Origin: a virus
Direction: 5' to 3' (one strand)
Virus record (IMG/VR): IMGVR_UViG_3300005830_000341
Location: 1-32,972 of that record
Length of the DNA: 32,972 nt
Shown here: piece after piece, positions 15,310-22,760 of the stretch
How positions within the stretch are numbered: position 1 is the stretch's first letter
Layout: the number at the start of each line of letters is the position of its first letter
Made by a program: the position numbers and the translations under genes
Notes under the pieces: model-generated
Database searches by the model: none
What the model was told of the DNA's origin: nothing
The model's input: only the letters and a program-made list of their open reading frames with translations

Positions 15310-16010
15310 CTGCACAAGAAATGTTGAAATCGTTGCCTTCTGAATTCGCCGCGCTTTACGGCGAAGTCGTGACGTTGGATATTTACAAGATCAGGAACCT
15401 ATCCTTTGTTCCCGACGTGGTGGTGGACGTCGGCGCGAACGTGGGCTTTTTCACTGGTTTTGCGCGGGAGTTGTTTCCCGATGCGCTCATAGTCGGGCTT
15501 GAACCCCATCCTGCCAACTTTCAATATTTGGAGCGTTGGTGCGCGGGTGCGAACACGATCTTGATCAACAAGGGATTGGGATGCGGCCGACTTTACCGGG
15601 CTACGACCGCGGCCAATGGCTCCGGAGAATCCTATTTCTCGAGCGGCTTGGGCTATCCTTATGAGATGGTATCTGCCGCCGTGCGTAAGCGGTTGAACGT
15701 GGAGGACACCAAGGTGCAATCTATCACGCTGGAGCAATTGTTCCTGGATCATTGTCCCGAAGGCGCGAAAGTCCTGCTGAAGGTGGATTGCGAGGGCGCG
15801 GAGAACAGCATCTGGGAGGATCCGTTCTCGTTCGACGCGTTGGCGTCCTCGACTTACATCGCCATGGAGCTTCATGATTACGGCATGACTCAATATGAGG
15901 CTTCGGAGGTGATGCGCATCACCAATCAAGCCTTGGTCAAATTGCACAGAACGCATCACGTCGAACGAAACGGCGTCTACCTGTGGGCGCTGAAGCACAG
16001 GATCACTTGA
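15306..16010 (+). CDS. FkbM family methyltransferase
   Basis: Start ATG 15306 (ATGA overlap); 234 residues. SAM site VVVDVGANVGFFTGFA (about 39-54), EPHPANFQYLERW as the next conserved strand, and the FkbM hallmark LLKVDCEGAENSIWED (about 161-176). This is a typical full-length FkbM O-methyltransferase, likely acting on a sugar hydroxyl. It is followed after 3 bases by another methyltransferase-like gene. Compared with the FkbM gene at 16559 it is only distantly similar, so the two probably methylate different positions. Confidence 0.88.
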   Translation: MTAQEMLKSLPSEFAALYGEVVTLDIYKIRNLSFVPDVVVDVGANVGFFTGFARELFPDALIVGLEPHPANFQYLERWCAGANTILINKGLGCGRLYRATTAANGSGESYFSSGLGYPYEMVSAAVRKRLNVEDTKVQSITLEQLFLDHCPEGAKVLLKVDCEGAENSIWEDPFSFDALASSTYIAMELHDYGMTQYEASEVMRITNQALVKLHRTHHVERNGVYLWALKHRIT

Positions 16011-16013
16011 ATT

Positions 16014-16565
16014 ATGAACGAGATTAAGCATCGCAGTGAGTTGTGGAAGCTGCTTGAGGACAGAGCGGATGATATTGTGCGCATCGCCGAGATCGGAGTG
16101 GCCGAGGGACGTTTCAGCGCCGAGATCATCAATTGGCCACTGCCTTACAAACGCGTCTACCTGGTCGACAGGTGGATGCAGCATGAAGGACAAAAAGGCG
16201 ATGGAGGATTTCCTCAAACGTGGCACAACCGGAATTTCGAGCAAGTCAAGGAGCTCTGCTCCCGCTACACCTTTGCTCAATGGTTCAAGATGGATTCGGT
16301 GAAGGCAGCCGGAAACTTTCCCAACGGAAGTTTTGATCTCGTTTACATTGATGCCAATCATGTGGAAGTGGCGGTGCTGGCCGACAGCGAGGCCTGGTAT
16401 CCGAAAGTGAAACGAAATGGGTTCATGGCCTTTCACGATTACGAAAACAGGAATTACGGCGTGAACAAAGCCGTTCGGCTCTTCGCAAAGAAACATGGCT
16501 TTGAGATTCATTCCATTCCCGAAAACCATTCCAATGATGCAGGAGCCTGGTTTCAATTATGCTAA
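16014..16565 (+). CDS. class I SAM methyltransferase (Methyltransf_24-like)
   Basis: 183 residues. IAEIGVAEGRFSAEI (about 24-38) is the SAM loop, RVYLVDRWM the acidic strand, FDLVYIDANHVEVAVLADSE (about 108-127) the family-typical YIDANH motif, and GFMAFHDYE the following strand. Methyltransf_24 proteins are common in antibiotic and glycan clusters as O-methyltransferases, some of them metal-dependent. It overlaps the next FkbM gene by 7 bases (ATGCTAA). Substrate unknown, likely a glycan or nucleotide-sugar. Confidence 0.8.
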   Translation: MNEIKHRSELWKLLEDRADDIVRIAEIGVAEGRFSAEIINWPLPYKRVYLVDRWMQHEGQKGDGGFPQTWHNRNFEQVKELCSRYTFAQWFKMDSVKAAGNFPNGSFDLVYIDANHVEVAVLADSEAWYPKVKRNGFMAFHDYENRNYGVNKAVRLFAKKHGFEIHSIPENHSNDAGAWFQLC

Positions 16566-17185
16566 TTCCTTTTGATCATCTTTTCGAGCACTACAACATA
16601 CGTCCTTCCGGGGTGCTTCATCTGGGCGCCAACACGGGACAAGAAGCCGAAGTCTATCATGGACGAGGTGTCAAACGGGTGATCTGGGTCGAGGCCATTC
16701 CCGAGTTGTTTGAGAAGCTGAAGCGCAACGTCGCGCGCTGGCCTCAGGACATCACTTATTGCGCATGCGTGAGCGACGTCAATGATGAGCGCGTGCGGTT
16801 TCAAGTCGCCAGCAACGGCGGGCAATCATCTTCATTTTTGGAATTCGGGACTCACGCGGTGGCTCATCCGTCAGTCAGATTCATTCGCAATTTCTTCGCC
16901 ACCACGATCAGAGTCGACAGACTCCTGGCCGAGGAGGAGATCGAAGGCAGTTGGTTCCTCAATGCTGATCTTCAGGGTGCGGAACTCAAAGCGTTGATCG
17001 GCATGGGTCAGTTGTTGTGGAAGTTCGATCATGCCTACATCGAAGTGAACGAGGACGAGCTTTACAAAGGCTGCCCACGCACGAAGGACGTGGACGAATA
17101 CCTGGCTCAATTTGGATTCGTCGGCGTGGAGACCAAGATGACGGGCGCGGGCTGGGGGGACAAATACTACGTGAGGACGAGATAA
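16559..17185 (+). CDS. FkbM family methyltransferase (second copy)
   Basis: 208 residues. It begins MLIPFDHLFEHYNIRPSG and has VLHLGANTGQEAEVYH as SAM loop, VIWVEAIPELFEKL as the acidic strand, and NADLQGAELKALIGMG where FkbM proteins have D-x-E-G-x-E, so the usual glutamate of that motif is replaced (D-L-Q-G-A-E). Other phage and cyanobacterial homologues share this L-Q-G variant as far as I recall. The role is likely glycan O-methylation. A 9-base gap with an AGGAG site separates it from the epimerase. Confidence 0.82.
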   Translation: MLIPFDHLFEHYNIRPSGVLHLGANTGQEAEVYHGRGVKRVIWVEAIPELFEKLKRNVARWPQDITYCACVSDVNDERVRFQVASNGGQSSSFLEFGTHAVAHPSVRFIRNFFATTIRVDRLLAEEEIEGSWFLNADLQGAELKALIGMGQLLWKFDHAYIEVNEDELYKGCPRTKDVDEYLAQFGFVGVETKMTGAGWGDKYYVRTR

Positions 17186-17194
17186 TAGGAGCAT

Positions 17195-18202
17195 ATGAGA
17201 GACTTTACACTGGTGTGCGGCGCGGGAGGCTTCATCGGAGGCCACCTCGTGAAACGATTGATTGAATTGGGAATGGACGTGCGTGCCGTTGACGTGAAAC
17301 CGTTGGACAGATGGTTTCAATATTCCGGATTTGCGCAGAATTTACCCGAATGCGATCTGCGTAAGTTGTCCGTGTGCGATGACGTGATGCGGAACGTTCG
17401 TCACGTCTACAACCTGGCAGCGGACATGGGAGGAATGGGCTTCATCGAGTGCAACAAAGGGTTGTGCATGCTCTCGGTCCTGATCAACACGCATTTGCTG
17501 ATCGCAGCCCAAAAACACGAGGTCGAGAGGTATTTCTTCGCGTCGAGCGCGTGCGTCTATAAAGCCGAGGCACAATGCCTGGAAGATCCCAAACCACTCG
17601 TTGAATCGGACGCCTATCCCGCAATGCCGGAGGACGGATACGGCTGGGAGAAATTGTTCAGCGAAAGGATGTGTCATCACTTCACCCAGGATTTCAACCT
17701 AGAGACGCGGGTTGCGAGATTGCACAACGTCTATGGTCCGATGGGCACATTCAGGGGAGGACGCGAGAAGGCGCCAGCCGCGTTGTGTCGGAAGATCGCC
17801 TGGGCAAAACTGAACGGCGTCAGCGAGATCGATGTCTGGGGAAACGGGCATCAGACCCGCACGTTCACGTGGATCAACGATTGCGTCGAGGGCATCTTGC
17901 GCATCATGGCGAGCGGCGTCGTCATTGAACCGATCAATTTGGGAAGTTCCGAAATTGTTTCGATCAATAACCTCATCGATATCATCGAGGGCATCGCCGG
18001 CTACCGCGTGAAGCGGCGTTATATTTTGGATGCTCCGAAAGGCGTGCGCGGACGCAGCAGTGACAACACGAAGATCAAGGCCCTGCTCAATTGGGAGCCC
18101 TCCATGAACTTGCGGACGGGAATGAATATCACCTATGACTGGATTGAGAGTCAACTAAACATGGACAACCAGAGAGTCTATGGAGAAACACAAAGCAGCT
18201 GA
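17195..18202 (+). CDS. GDP-mannose 3,5-epimerase-like sugar-nucleotide epimerase
   Basis: 335 residues of the extended SDR family. GAGGFIGG (9-16) binds NAD; AADMGGMGFIECN (76-88), SSACVY (117-122), the catalytic YxxxK as YGWEK (149-153), and LHNVYGPMGTFRGGREKAP (176-194) match plant GDP-mannose 3,5-epimerase closely, as do the later NGHQTRTFTWINDC and GVRGRSSDNT segments. That enzyme turns GDP-D-mannose into GDP-L-galactose (and GDP-L-gulose). It carries a good SD (taggagcatATG). In this cassette it would supply the donor for the GT11 enzyme. C131/K203-type catalytic partners should be compared by alignment, since I place only the main motifs by eye. Confidence 0.9.
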   Translation: MRDFTLVCGAGGFIGGHLVKRLIELGMDVRAVDVKPLDRWFQYSGFAQNLPECDLRKLSVCDDVMRNVRHVYNLAADMGGMGFIECNKGLCMLSVLINTHLLIAAQKHEVERYFFASSACVYKAEAQCLEDPKPLVESDAYPAMPEDGYGWEKLFSERMCHHFTQDFNLETRVARLHNVYGPMGTFRGGREKAPAALCRKIAWAKLNGVSEIDVWGNGHQTRTFTWINDCVEGILRIMASGVVIEPINLGSSEIVSINNLIDIIEGIAGYRVKRRYILDAPKGVRGRSSDNTKIKALLNWEPSMNLRTGMNITYDWIESQLNMDNQRVYGETQSS

Positions 18203-18335
18203 TCGGAAACAACGGAAGCAGGGCGCGTTCGTGGTGGCGACCGAGGAGCAAACCGAAGCCCGCCGCACTTACGTCGCCGTCATAAGGAAGGTCGCCGAGG
18301 AGATTTGGAAGAGGAAGACACCATGTTCTCATTGA
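18180..18335 (+). CDS. 51-residue basic hypothetical protein
   Basis: A short ORF from ATG 18180 to TGA 18335 that overlaps the end of the epimerase gene by 23 bases and the start of the next glycosyltransferase by 13. The product is charged and helical (MEKHKAADRKQRKQGAFVVA at the start, ending with VAEEIWKRKTPCSH). The frame bridges an otherwise empty 120-base stretch, which is why I think it may be real. No family recognised. Confidence 0.42.
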   Translation: MEKHKAADRKQRKQGAFVVATEEQTEARRTYVAVIRKVAEEIWKRKTPCSH

Positions 18336-19147
18336 CGACCATCACCCCCTATTGGAGACGGCCGGCGACTCTGAGATTATGGCTCAACGCGGTGAGTGAT
18401 GCTTTGCTTCCCGGGATGAAAAGCATGGTGGTGTTCGTGGGGGATCCTATTCCGGACTGGGTGCGACCGTGGCGTGAACTGCCTCAATTCGTCTTCGTTC
18501 ATACCAAAGACGTTCCCGGAGATCGCAGCATTGCTCATTATCACAACTTGGGCGCCGCGCAAGCTGATACGGAATGGATAATGAAGCTGGACGTGGACAC
18601 GTTTCCGCACGTAACGTATTTTCATCATCTGGAGTCCATCGTGCAGACGGCCGGAAAGTGCGAATGGTTCAACGGCGGCATGATGTATCTGACGCAAGCG
18701 GCGTCCTCATCATATCTTTGTCAGCCCATCCTGGAAGAGGATTATGACCACATCGTTCACAACTGGTCGAGTTATTCGTCGAACGGTTACCCGCATCCCG
18801 CGGCGACCAATTTTGTTTGCAGACGGAAAGACTACTTGTCGTTTGGTGGTTGCGATTCGAGGTTCAAAGGCTATGGTTGGGAGGATTACAGTCAAATTTA
18901 CATGCTCGAACGTCATCAATTGGGAAATGATCCCTTGCCTGGGCCCATCACCCTTCAAAACGTCACTCAGCGGTGCCGCGATGAGATCAGTCGCAGAAAG
19001 GCGTTGGAGTTGTTTAGGAGGAACGGCAAACTCTGCTTGTTTCATCATTGGCATCCCACGAATACGGATCAATTCTATCGCAACGCCAGGATCATGGGTG
19101 CGAATCGGCTGGTGCTGCTGGAGAACATACTCACTTCGCGCAAATGA
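18323..19147 (+). CDS. galactosyltransferase-like (GT7 C-domain) glycosyltransferase
   Basis: Start ATG 18323, with GAGGAAG upstream; the TTG at 18305 is less likely. The 274-residue protein has the N-terminal GT-A start FSLTTITPYW, a DVD metal site (IMKLDVDTFP, about 86-95), WFNGGMMYLT, and a C-terminal block FGGCDSRFKGYGWEDYSQIY (174-193) that matches the galactosyltransferase 7C pattern (G-x-D-x-R-F-x-G-Y-G-x-E-D) of chondroitin-polymerase-like and beta-1,4-galactosyltransferases. A sugar transferase role is secure; the sugar is likely Gal or GalNAc. It closes the cassette. Confidence 0.82.
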   Translation: MFSLTTITPYWRRPATLRLWLNAVSDALLPGMKSMVVFVGDPIPDWVRPWRELPQFVFVHTKDVPGDRSIAHYHNLGAAQADTEWIMKLDVDTFPHVTYFHHLESIVQTAGKCEWFNGGMMYLTQAASSSYLCQPILEEDYDHIVHNWSSYSSNGYPHPAATNFVCRRKDYLSFGGCDSRFKGYGWEDYSQIYMLERHQLGNDPLPGPITLQNVTQRCRDEISRRKALELFRRNGKLCLFHHWHPTNTDQFYRNARIMGANRLVLLENILTSRK

Positions 19148-19551
19148 AAGTCACTGACCAAACTGTCCTGGCCCGTTACAAACTTACGGGTATGAAAGAT
19201 CACATGATCGCTGAGAAGATGGGCATCAGCGTCGCCGAGGTTCAGAAATTATGGACCGAAATGCGGGAAGCCGCGCACGCATCCGATCCGTCGGGTTACC
19301 AGGATTTGATTGCGCACATGAATGTCTTGTGTTATCAATACCAATTGTTCGGAGAGTCTTTGAAGGCGATCTGCAGACAGCTCGGATGTACCGTCACAGC
19401 GTCGGACCTCAAGGCCCAGATCGTGAAAGATGACCCGGACAAGACCGCGTCCAACATTCTTCAGCACTACATAGTCACCAAGGCTTTCGTCAAAACCGAC
19501 CCGGTGGAGGCGCTTGAGAAGCATCTCCACAGGATCATCGAGGGGAACTAA
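19144..19551 (+). CDS. small HTH-like protein of unknown function
   Basis: 135 residues from ATG 19144 (ATGA overlap with the glycosyltransferase). The first part (VLARYKLTGMKDHMIAEKMG then ISVAEVQKLWTEM) looks like a small helix-turn-helix of the RNA polymerase sigma or homeodomain-like class. The remainder is helical with a mid-region QYQLFGESLKAICRQLGC. A regulatory role or a packaging accessory role would both be possible. It lies just before a 61-base gap leading to the protease gene. Confidence 0.55.
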   Translation: MKVTDQTVLARYKLTGMKDHMIAEKMGISVAEVQKLWTEMREAAHASDPSGYQDLIAHMNVLCYQYQLFGESLKAICRQLGCTVTASDLKAQIVKDDPDKTASNILQHYIVTKAFVKTDPVEALEKHLHRIIEGN

Positions 19552-19612
19552 GGTTCCGGTTCAAAAGATTTTGCTGTACGACTTGTTCAGGTTGTTGTAA
19601 AAGGCAGCCATT

Positions 19613-21103
19613 ATGAACGAACGGTTTACTCGGTTAGTTTGTAACCTACTCCCGTCAGGCTGCCGTTTCGAGACCCTCGAAGATCGTGAACACATCGTTG
19701 TCCCCATGGTGATCCTTACTGAGGGCGTTCACGCGGGTTCGATGGGGCCACTTTACTACCCGAACGGCGAGCTTTCAAAGACGCCCGAGGTGTGGAACCA
19801 CAAGCCCATCGTCGTATATCATCCTTCGATGAACGGACAATCAGTCTCGGCGTGCGATCCTGTTATCCTCAACAGCCGCAAGGTGGGCGTAATGCTCAAC
19901 ACTAAATACGAGAAAGGGAAATTGAAGTCCGAGGCTTGGATCGAAAAGACGCTCGCCAACAAAGTCGATGACCGCGTGATGACGGCCATCGAGAACAAGC
20001 AGATGATGGAGCTTTCGACGGGAGTGTTCATAGACGTGGACGATGAGTCGGGCTCCTGGAAGGAAGAAGAATATGTCGGGGTCGCGCGCAACTTTCGTCC
20101 CGATCATCTCGCGTTGCTTCCAGATCAGATCGGAGCGTGCTCAATCAAAGACGGCGCCGGGTTCCTGCGTAATCAACGGGGCCAGGACATTCGCAGGGTT
20201 GACAACGAGATGTCTTTCTCGAACGTTCACTCGGCGTTGTGCAAGGCGCTGAAGGAGAAGTTTCCCGACAACGGCATTTCGTATGCCTACATCTGTGACG
20301 TTTATGCTGATTTCTTCATTTACGACTACAACGGCAAACTGTGGCGCTTGGGCTACGCGATGGACGGCGACAAGGTCACGGTCTCGGACGAGGCGCCTGT
20401 TGAGGTCGTGAGGGCAACTGAATACCGGACTGTTGATGGTGCCTACGTGGGCAACCGGAGCCAGTCCACCAACCAAAACAAAACCAACATGAACAAAAAA
20501 GAAATGGTGGATGCCATCATTACGGCCAACGCGGGTTGGGCAGAAGCTGACCGTGAGTCGTTGATGGCACTAAATGAGGGCCAGTTGAAGCTCATTCAAT
20601 CGGCCGCAACTCCGAAAAAGAAAGACGAAGAGGACATGGAGGCTGATGAGGCCAAGAAGAAAGGCGCCAAGGCTTCCAACTCCGCTCAGCCGGCTCAAGC
20701 TCCCGTCACCGCGGCAGCCGCGCCCGCGCCCGCAGCCGCTCCTGCGGCCGCTCAGGCACCCAACGTGGTCTCGATTCAAGACTACATCCGGCAAGCTCCG
20801 AAGGAGATGCAGGAAGTCTTGAACAACTCTCTCGACGTTTACAACGCCGAGAAGGTGAAGTTGATCGACGCCATCATCGCGAACAAGAACAACGCGTTCA
20901 CGAAGGAGGACCTCAACGCTCGTCCGCTCAATGAGCTGCGCAACATCGCGCGACTGGCGGTGGTCGAAGTGAGTGCACTGGAGCACAACCGACTGATTCC
21001 CAATTATGCCGGTCAGGCACCCGTGATCGCTCAGGGTGGAGGAGAAGAACCGCTGGAAGTTCCGGTGTTGAACTTCACGCGGAACGGCGCCAACAAAAAC
21101 TAA
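19613..21103 (+). CDS. prohead protease (DUF2213-like) fused to scaffold
   Basis: 496 residues. N-terminal ~185 residues: NHKPIVVYHP (62-71), ELSTGVFIDVD (133-143) and RPDHLALLPDQIGACSIKDG (162-181) are the DUF2213 prohead-protease pattern. Residues ~200-280 form a second small domain (ISYAYICDVYADFFIYDY). From M293 onward comes a helical, charged part, a Pro/Ala-rich linker (about 351-383) and a final helix-rich domain, as expected for a scaffold. Proteases of this type cleave capsid and scaffold during maturation. The 61 bases upstream hold an aaaagg site and no clear promoter. Confidence 0.83.
   Translation: MNERFTRLVCNLLPSGCRFETLEDREHIVVPMVILTEGVHAGSMGPLYYPNGELSKTPEVWNHKPIVVYHPSMNGQSVSACDPVILNSRKVGVMLNTKYEKGKLKSEAWIEKTLANKVDDRVMTAIENKQMMELSTGVFIDVDDESGSWKEEEYVGVARNFRPDHLALLPDQIGACSIKDGAGFLRNQRGQDIRRVDNEMSFSNVHSALCKALKEKFPDNGISYAYICDVYADFFIYDYNGKLWRLGYAMDGDKVTVSDEAPVEVVRATEYRTVDGAYVGNRSQSTNQNKTNMNKKEMVDAIITANAGWAEADRESLMALNEGQLKLIQSAATPKKKDEEDMEADEAKKKGAKASNSAQPAQAPVTAAAAPAPAAAPAAAQAPNVVSIQDYIRQAPKEMQEVLNNSLDVYNAEKVKLIDAIIANKNNAFTKEDLNARPLNELRNIARLAVVEVSALEHNRLIPNYAGQAPVIAQGGGEEPLEVPVLNFTRNGANKN
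20471..20488 (+). promoter_or_regulatory. A/C-rich leader for an internal scaffold start
   Basis: The 18 bases before ATG 20489 contain only A and C and lack any Shine-Dalgarno match. The same kind of leader, with a CAAAACA core, precedes the genes at 8569, 21149 and 21635. Confidence 0.45.
20489..21103 (+). CDS. probable nested scaffold protein from an internal start
   Basis: In frame inside the protease gene, ATG 20489 (M293 of the long protein) is preceded by an A/C-rich, SD-less stretch (aaccaaaacaaaaccaac) that looks like the leaders of other structural genes in this window rather than ordinary coding sequence. Initiation there would give a 204-residue product containing only the helical scaffold half. 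The lambda C/Nu3 arrangement is the known parallel. The protein sequence across the leader (NRSQSTNQNKTN) is low-complexity, as expected if the DNA is also serving as a leader. Confidence 0.55.
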   Translation: MNKKEMVDAIITANAGWAEADRESLMALNEGQLKLIQSAATPKKKDEEDMEADEAKKKGAKASNSAQPAQAPVTAAAAPAPAAAPAAAQAPNVVSIQDYIRQAPKEMQEVLNNSLDVYNAEKVKLIDAIIANKNNAFTKEDLNARPLNELRNIARLAVVEVSALEHNRLIPNYAGQAPVIAQGGGEEPLEVPVLNFTRNGANKN

Positions 21104-21115
21104 GTCTGGCGAGAA

Positions 21116-21148
21116 ACAGAAATCAACAGCAACAATCAAAACAACATT
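21116..21148 (+). promoter_or_regulatory. A-rich, SD-less translation leader of the decoration gene
   Basis: The intergenic region before the decoration gene is almost purine/C only (…caacaatcaaaacaacattATG) and carries no GGAG-like site. An unstructured A-rich leader is known to drive translation by S1/A-rich contact in groups such as Bacteroidota. Confidence 0.45.
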
Positions 21149-21589
21149 ATGAGCTTATTGAGCACAGACCCAAAACGGATTCACCTGCGCGGTGACGCCA
21201 TTCACGAAGAGGCGACCGCGGGCGGAGCAATTCGCCCCGGAGATCTGCTCGACGTTGACACCAACGGCGAGGTGATTGTACATCCCACAGCGGGTGGATG
21301 GGCCGAAAAAGCCTTCGCGCTGGAAGATGCGCTTCAAGGTAACAGCATCGACGACAATTATGCCGCCGATGACTTGGTGAGCTATATCATCGCCCGGCCG
21401 GGAGACATAATCTATGCCTGGCTGTCGGGTGGCGAAGTGACCACGAAGGATGACTTCCTTACCAGCAACGGAGACGGTGCCCTCAAGGTGGCTACCTCGA
21501 CGGACATCCGCATCGCCAAGGCACTCGAAGCGGTAGATGCGAGCGATAGCAACGACGTTGACGAAAGGATCCGCGTCCGCATCCTGTGA
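21149..21589 (+). CDS. capsid decoration/stabilising protein
   Basis: 146 residues directly upstream of the major capsid gene. The chain is a beta-rich small domain: GGAIRPGDLLDVDTNGEVIV, KAFALEDALQGNSIDDNYAA, DLVSYIIARPGDIIYAWLSG and ATSTDIRIAKALEAVDAS. The pattern 'G-D-L-L … A-L-E-D … G-D' and the position suit head decoration proteins such as DUF2190-like or gpD-analogue proteins that bind after expansion. No catalytic motif is seen. Its leader is the A-rich type described above, consistent with high expression. Confidence 0.75.
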   Translation: MSLLSTDPKRIHLRGDAIHEEATAGGAIRPGDLLDVDTNGEVIVHPTAGGWAEKAFALEDALQGNSIDDNYAADDLVSYIIARPGDIIYAWLSGGEVTTKDDFLTSNGDGALKVATSTDIRIAKALEAVDASDSNDVDERIRVRIL

Positions 21590-21634
21590 TCCAGGACAAA
21601 GCAAAACAACCAAAAAACTCAAACACGAAACAAT

Positions 21635-22690
21635 ATGGACTTGATACTAAATGGACAAGCACAAGGGAGCGTGGCGGCGACGTTGTTGCAGAACAACTTC
21701 AACCCCTCGGTCCTCCGTCCTTGGATCGGAAAGGATGGGCGTTCGTACATCGCTCGGAATGATGGCGGCAAATTGATCGCCTCCCCGACGATGGTCAACA
21801 ATGCAACCCTCCGCAAGGAAGAGTGGAAAATCCTCGACGAAGCGGTTGTCATGGCAGCGAAGGAACGCCTTCGCGTCGTCGCCGACTTGCGCGCCGCGGG
21901 ATTGACCTACAACATTCCCAACGGCATGGCCAAGACCATCCTTGAAACTGAGACGGTCTCGGACATCACCGGGGCGACGATCAGCATGGATCCGGCCAGA
22001 AAGAGCGAAGGAGATCGCCCGGAGTATGACCTGACCGGTCTGCCTCTGCCCGTGATTCACAAAGACTTCTACTTCAATGCGCGGCAGATTGCGACGAGCC
22101 GCAACATTGGGTCGGGAATCGATGTGACCATGGCGCAGCTCGCAGCGCGGCGGGTCAGCGAGGAAGCGGAGAAACTGGTGCTCGGCACAACCGGGACATT
22201 CACCTACGGTGGCGGTACAATCTATGGATTGACCAACTTCCCGTCCCGCATCACTCGGTCCCTGATCTCTCCGCTGGAAAGTGAATGGGTGCCTTCGCAG
22301 ACCGTTCAGAACATCCTGGCGATGCGTCAGGACAGCGAAGACGCGTTTCACTACGGCCCATGGGTTCTTTACAACTCGCCGGCGTGGGACCAATACCTCG
22401 ACGACGATTATTCGTCGGCCAAGGGTGACAACACCCTGCGACAACGCATCGAGGCGATCAACGGCATTCAAGGCGTTCGGACGGCGGACTACTTGACGGG
22501 TTACCAGTTGATCCTCGTTCAGCAATCCACGGATGTGATCCGCGAGGTCATCGGCATGGACGTCACCACGCTGCAATGGGAGACCGACGGTGGGATGCGG
22601 TTGCATTTCAAAGTCATGGCCATCCTGGTGCCGCAACTCCGCGCCGATTACAACGGCAATTCGGGTGTCGTGCACGGCACGGCGCCCTAA
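21635..22690 (+). CDS. major capsid protein (HK97 fold, encapsulin-like)
   Basis: 351 residues, right after the protease/scaffold and decoration genes. Central features are VIHKDFYFNARQIATSRN (about 145-162), the E-loop/spine-like RRVSEEAEKLVLGTTGTFTY with the following IYGLTNFP, then HYGPWVLYNSPAWDQYL (about 243-259) and the late A-domain strand YQLILVQQSTDVIRE. The combination of 'G-I/L-x-N' and 'H-x-G-P' elements resembles encapsulin-type (Linocin_M18) shells, which share the HK97 fold. Leader is A-rich without SD (acacgaaacaatATG). An N-terminal scaffold/delta domain is absent, fitting a separate scaffold. Confidence 0.88.
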   Translation: MDLILNGQAQGSVAATLLQNNFNPSVLRPWIGKDGRSYIARNDGGKLIASPTMVNNATLRKEEWKILDEAVVMAAKERLRVVADLRAAGLTYNIPNGMAKTILETETVSDITGATISMDPARKSEGDRPEYDLTGLPLPVIHKDFYFNARQIATSRNIGSGIDVTMAQLAARRVSEEAEKLVLGTTGTFTYGGGTIYGLTNFPSRITRSLISPLESEWVPSQTVQNILAMRQDSEDAFHYGPWVLYNSPAWDQYLDDDYSSAKGDNTLRQRIEAINGIQGVRTADYLTGYQLILVQQSTDVIREVIGMDVTTLQWETDGGMRLHFKVMAILVPQLRADYNGNSGVVHGTAP

Positions 22691-22702
22691 TCGAATCACG
22701 TT

Positions 22703-22735
22703 GGATGCCGGAAGGAGCGTGAACTTCCGGCATCC
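22703..22735 (+). terminator. 12-bp perfect hairpin after the capsid gene
   Basis: ggatgccggaag (22703-22714) pairs perfectly with cttccggcatcc (22724-22735), with a 9-base loop gagcgtgaa. It lies 12 bases after the capsid stop. There is no U-run downstream (ggctcaaccc), so an intrinsic terminator is not fully supported; a partial terminator or an RNA-stabilising/processing hairpin that keeps capsid mRNA high is as likely. Confidence 0.6.
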
Positions 22736-22760
22736 GGCTCAACCCACAACGAAAGGCAAA

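Noticed and set aside
15399-16556. 385-codon - strand ORF
   Set aside because: It spans two clear methyltransferase genes on the + strand and is a shadow of their codon use.
19552-19612. Promoter in the gap before the protease gene
   Set aside because: TTGCTG and TGTAAA are 19 bases apart and poor matches; no other signal is seen.
21647-22699. 350-codon - strand ORF across the capsid gene
   Set aside because: It is a complement shadow of the major capsid gene; the protein has no familiar pattern.
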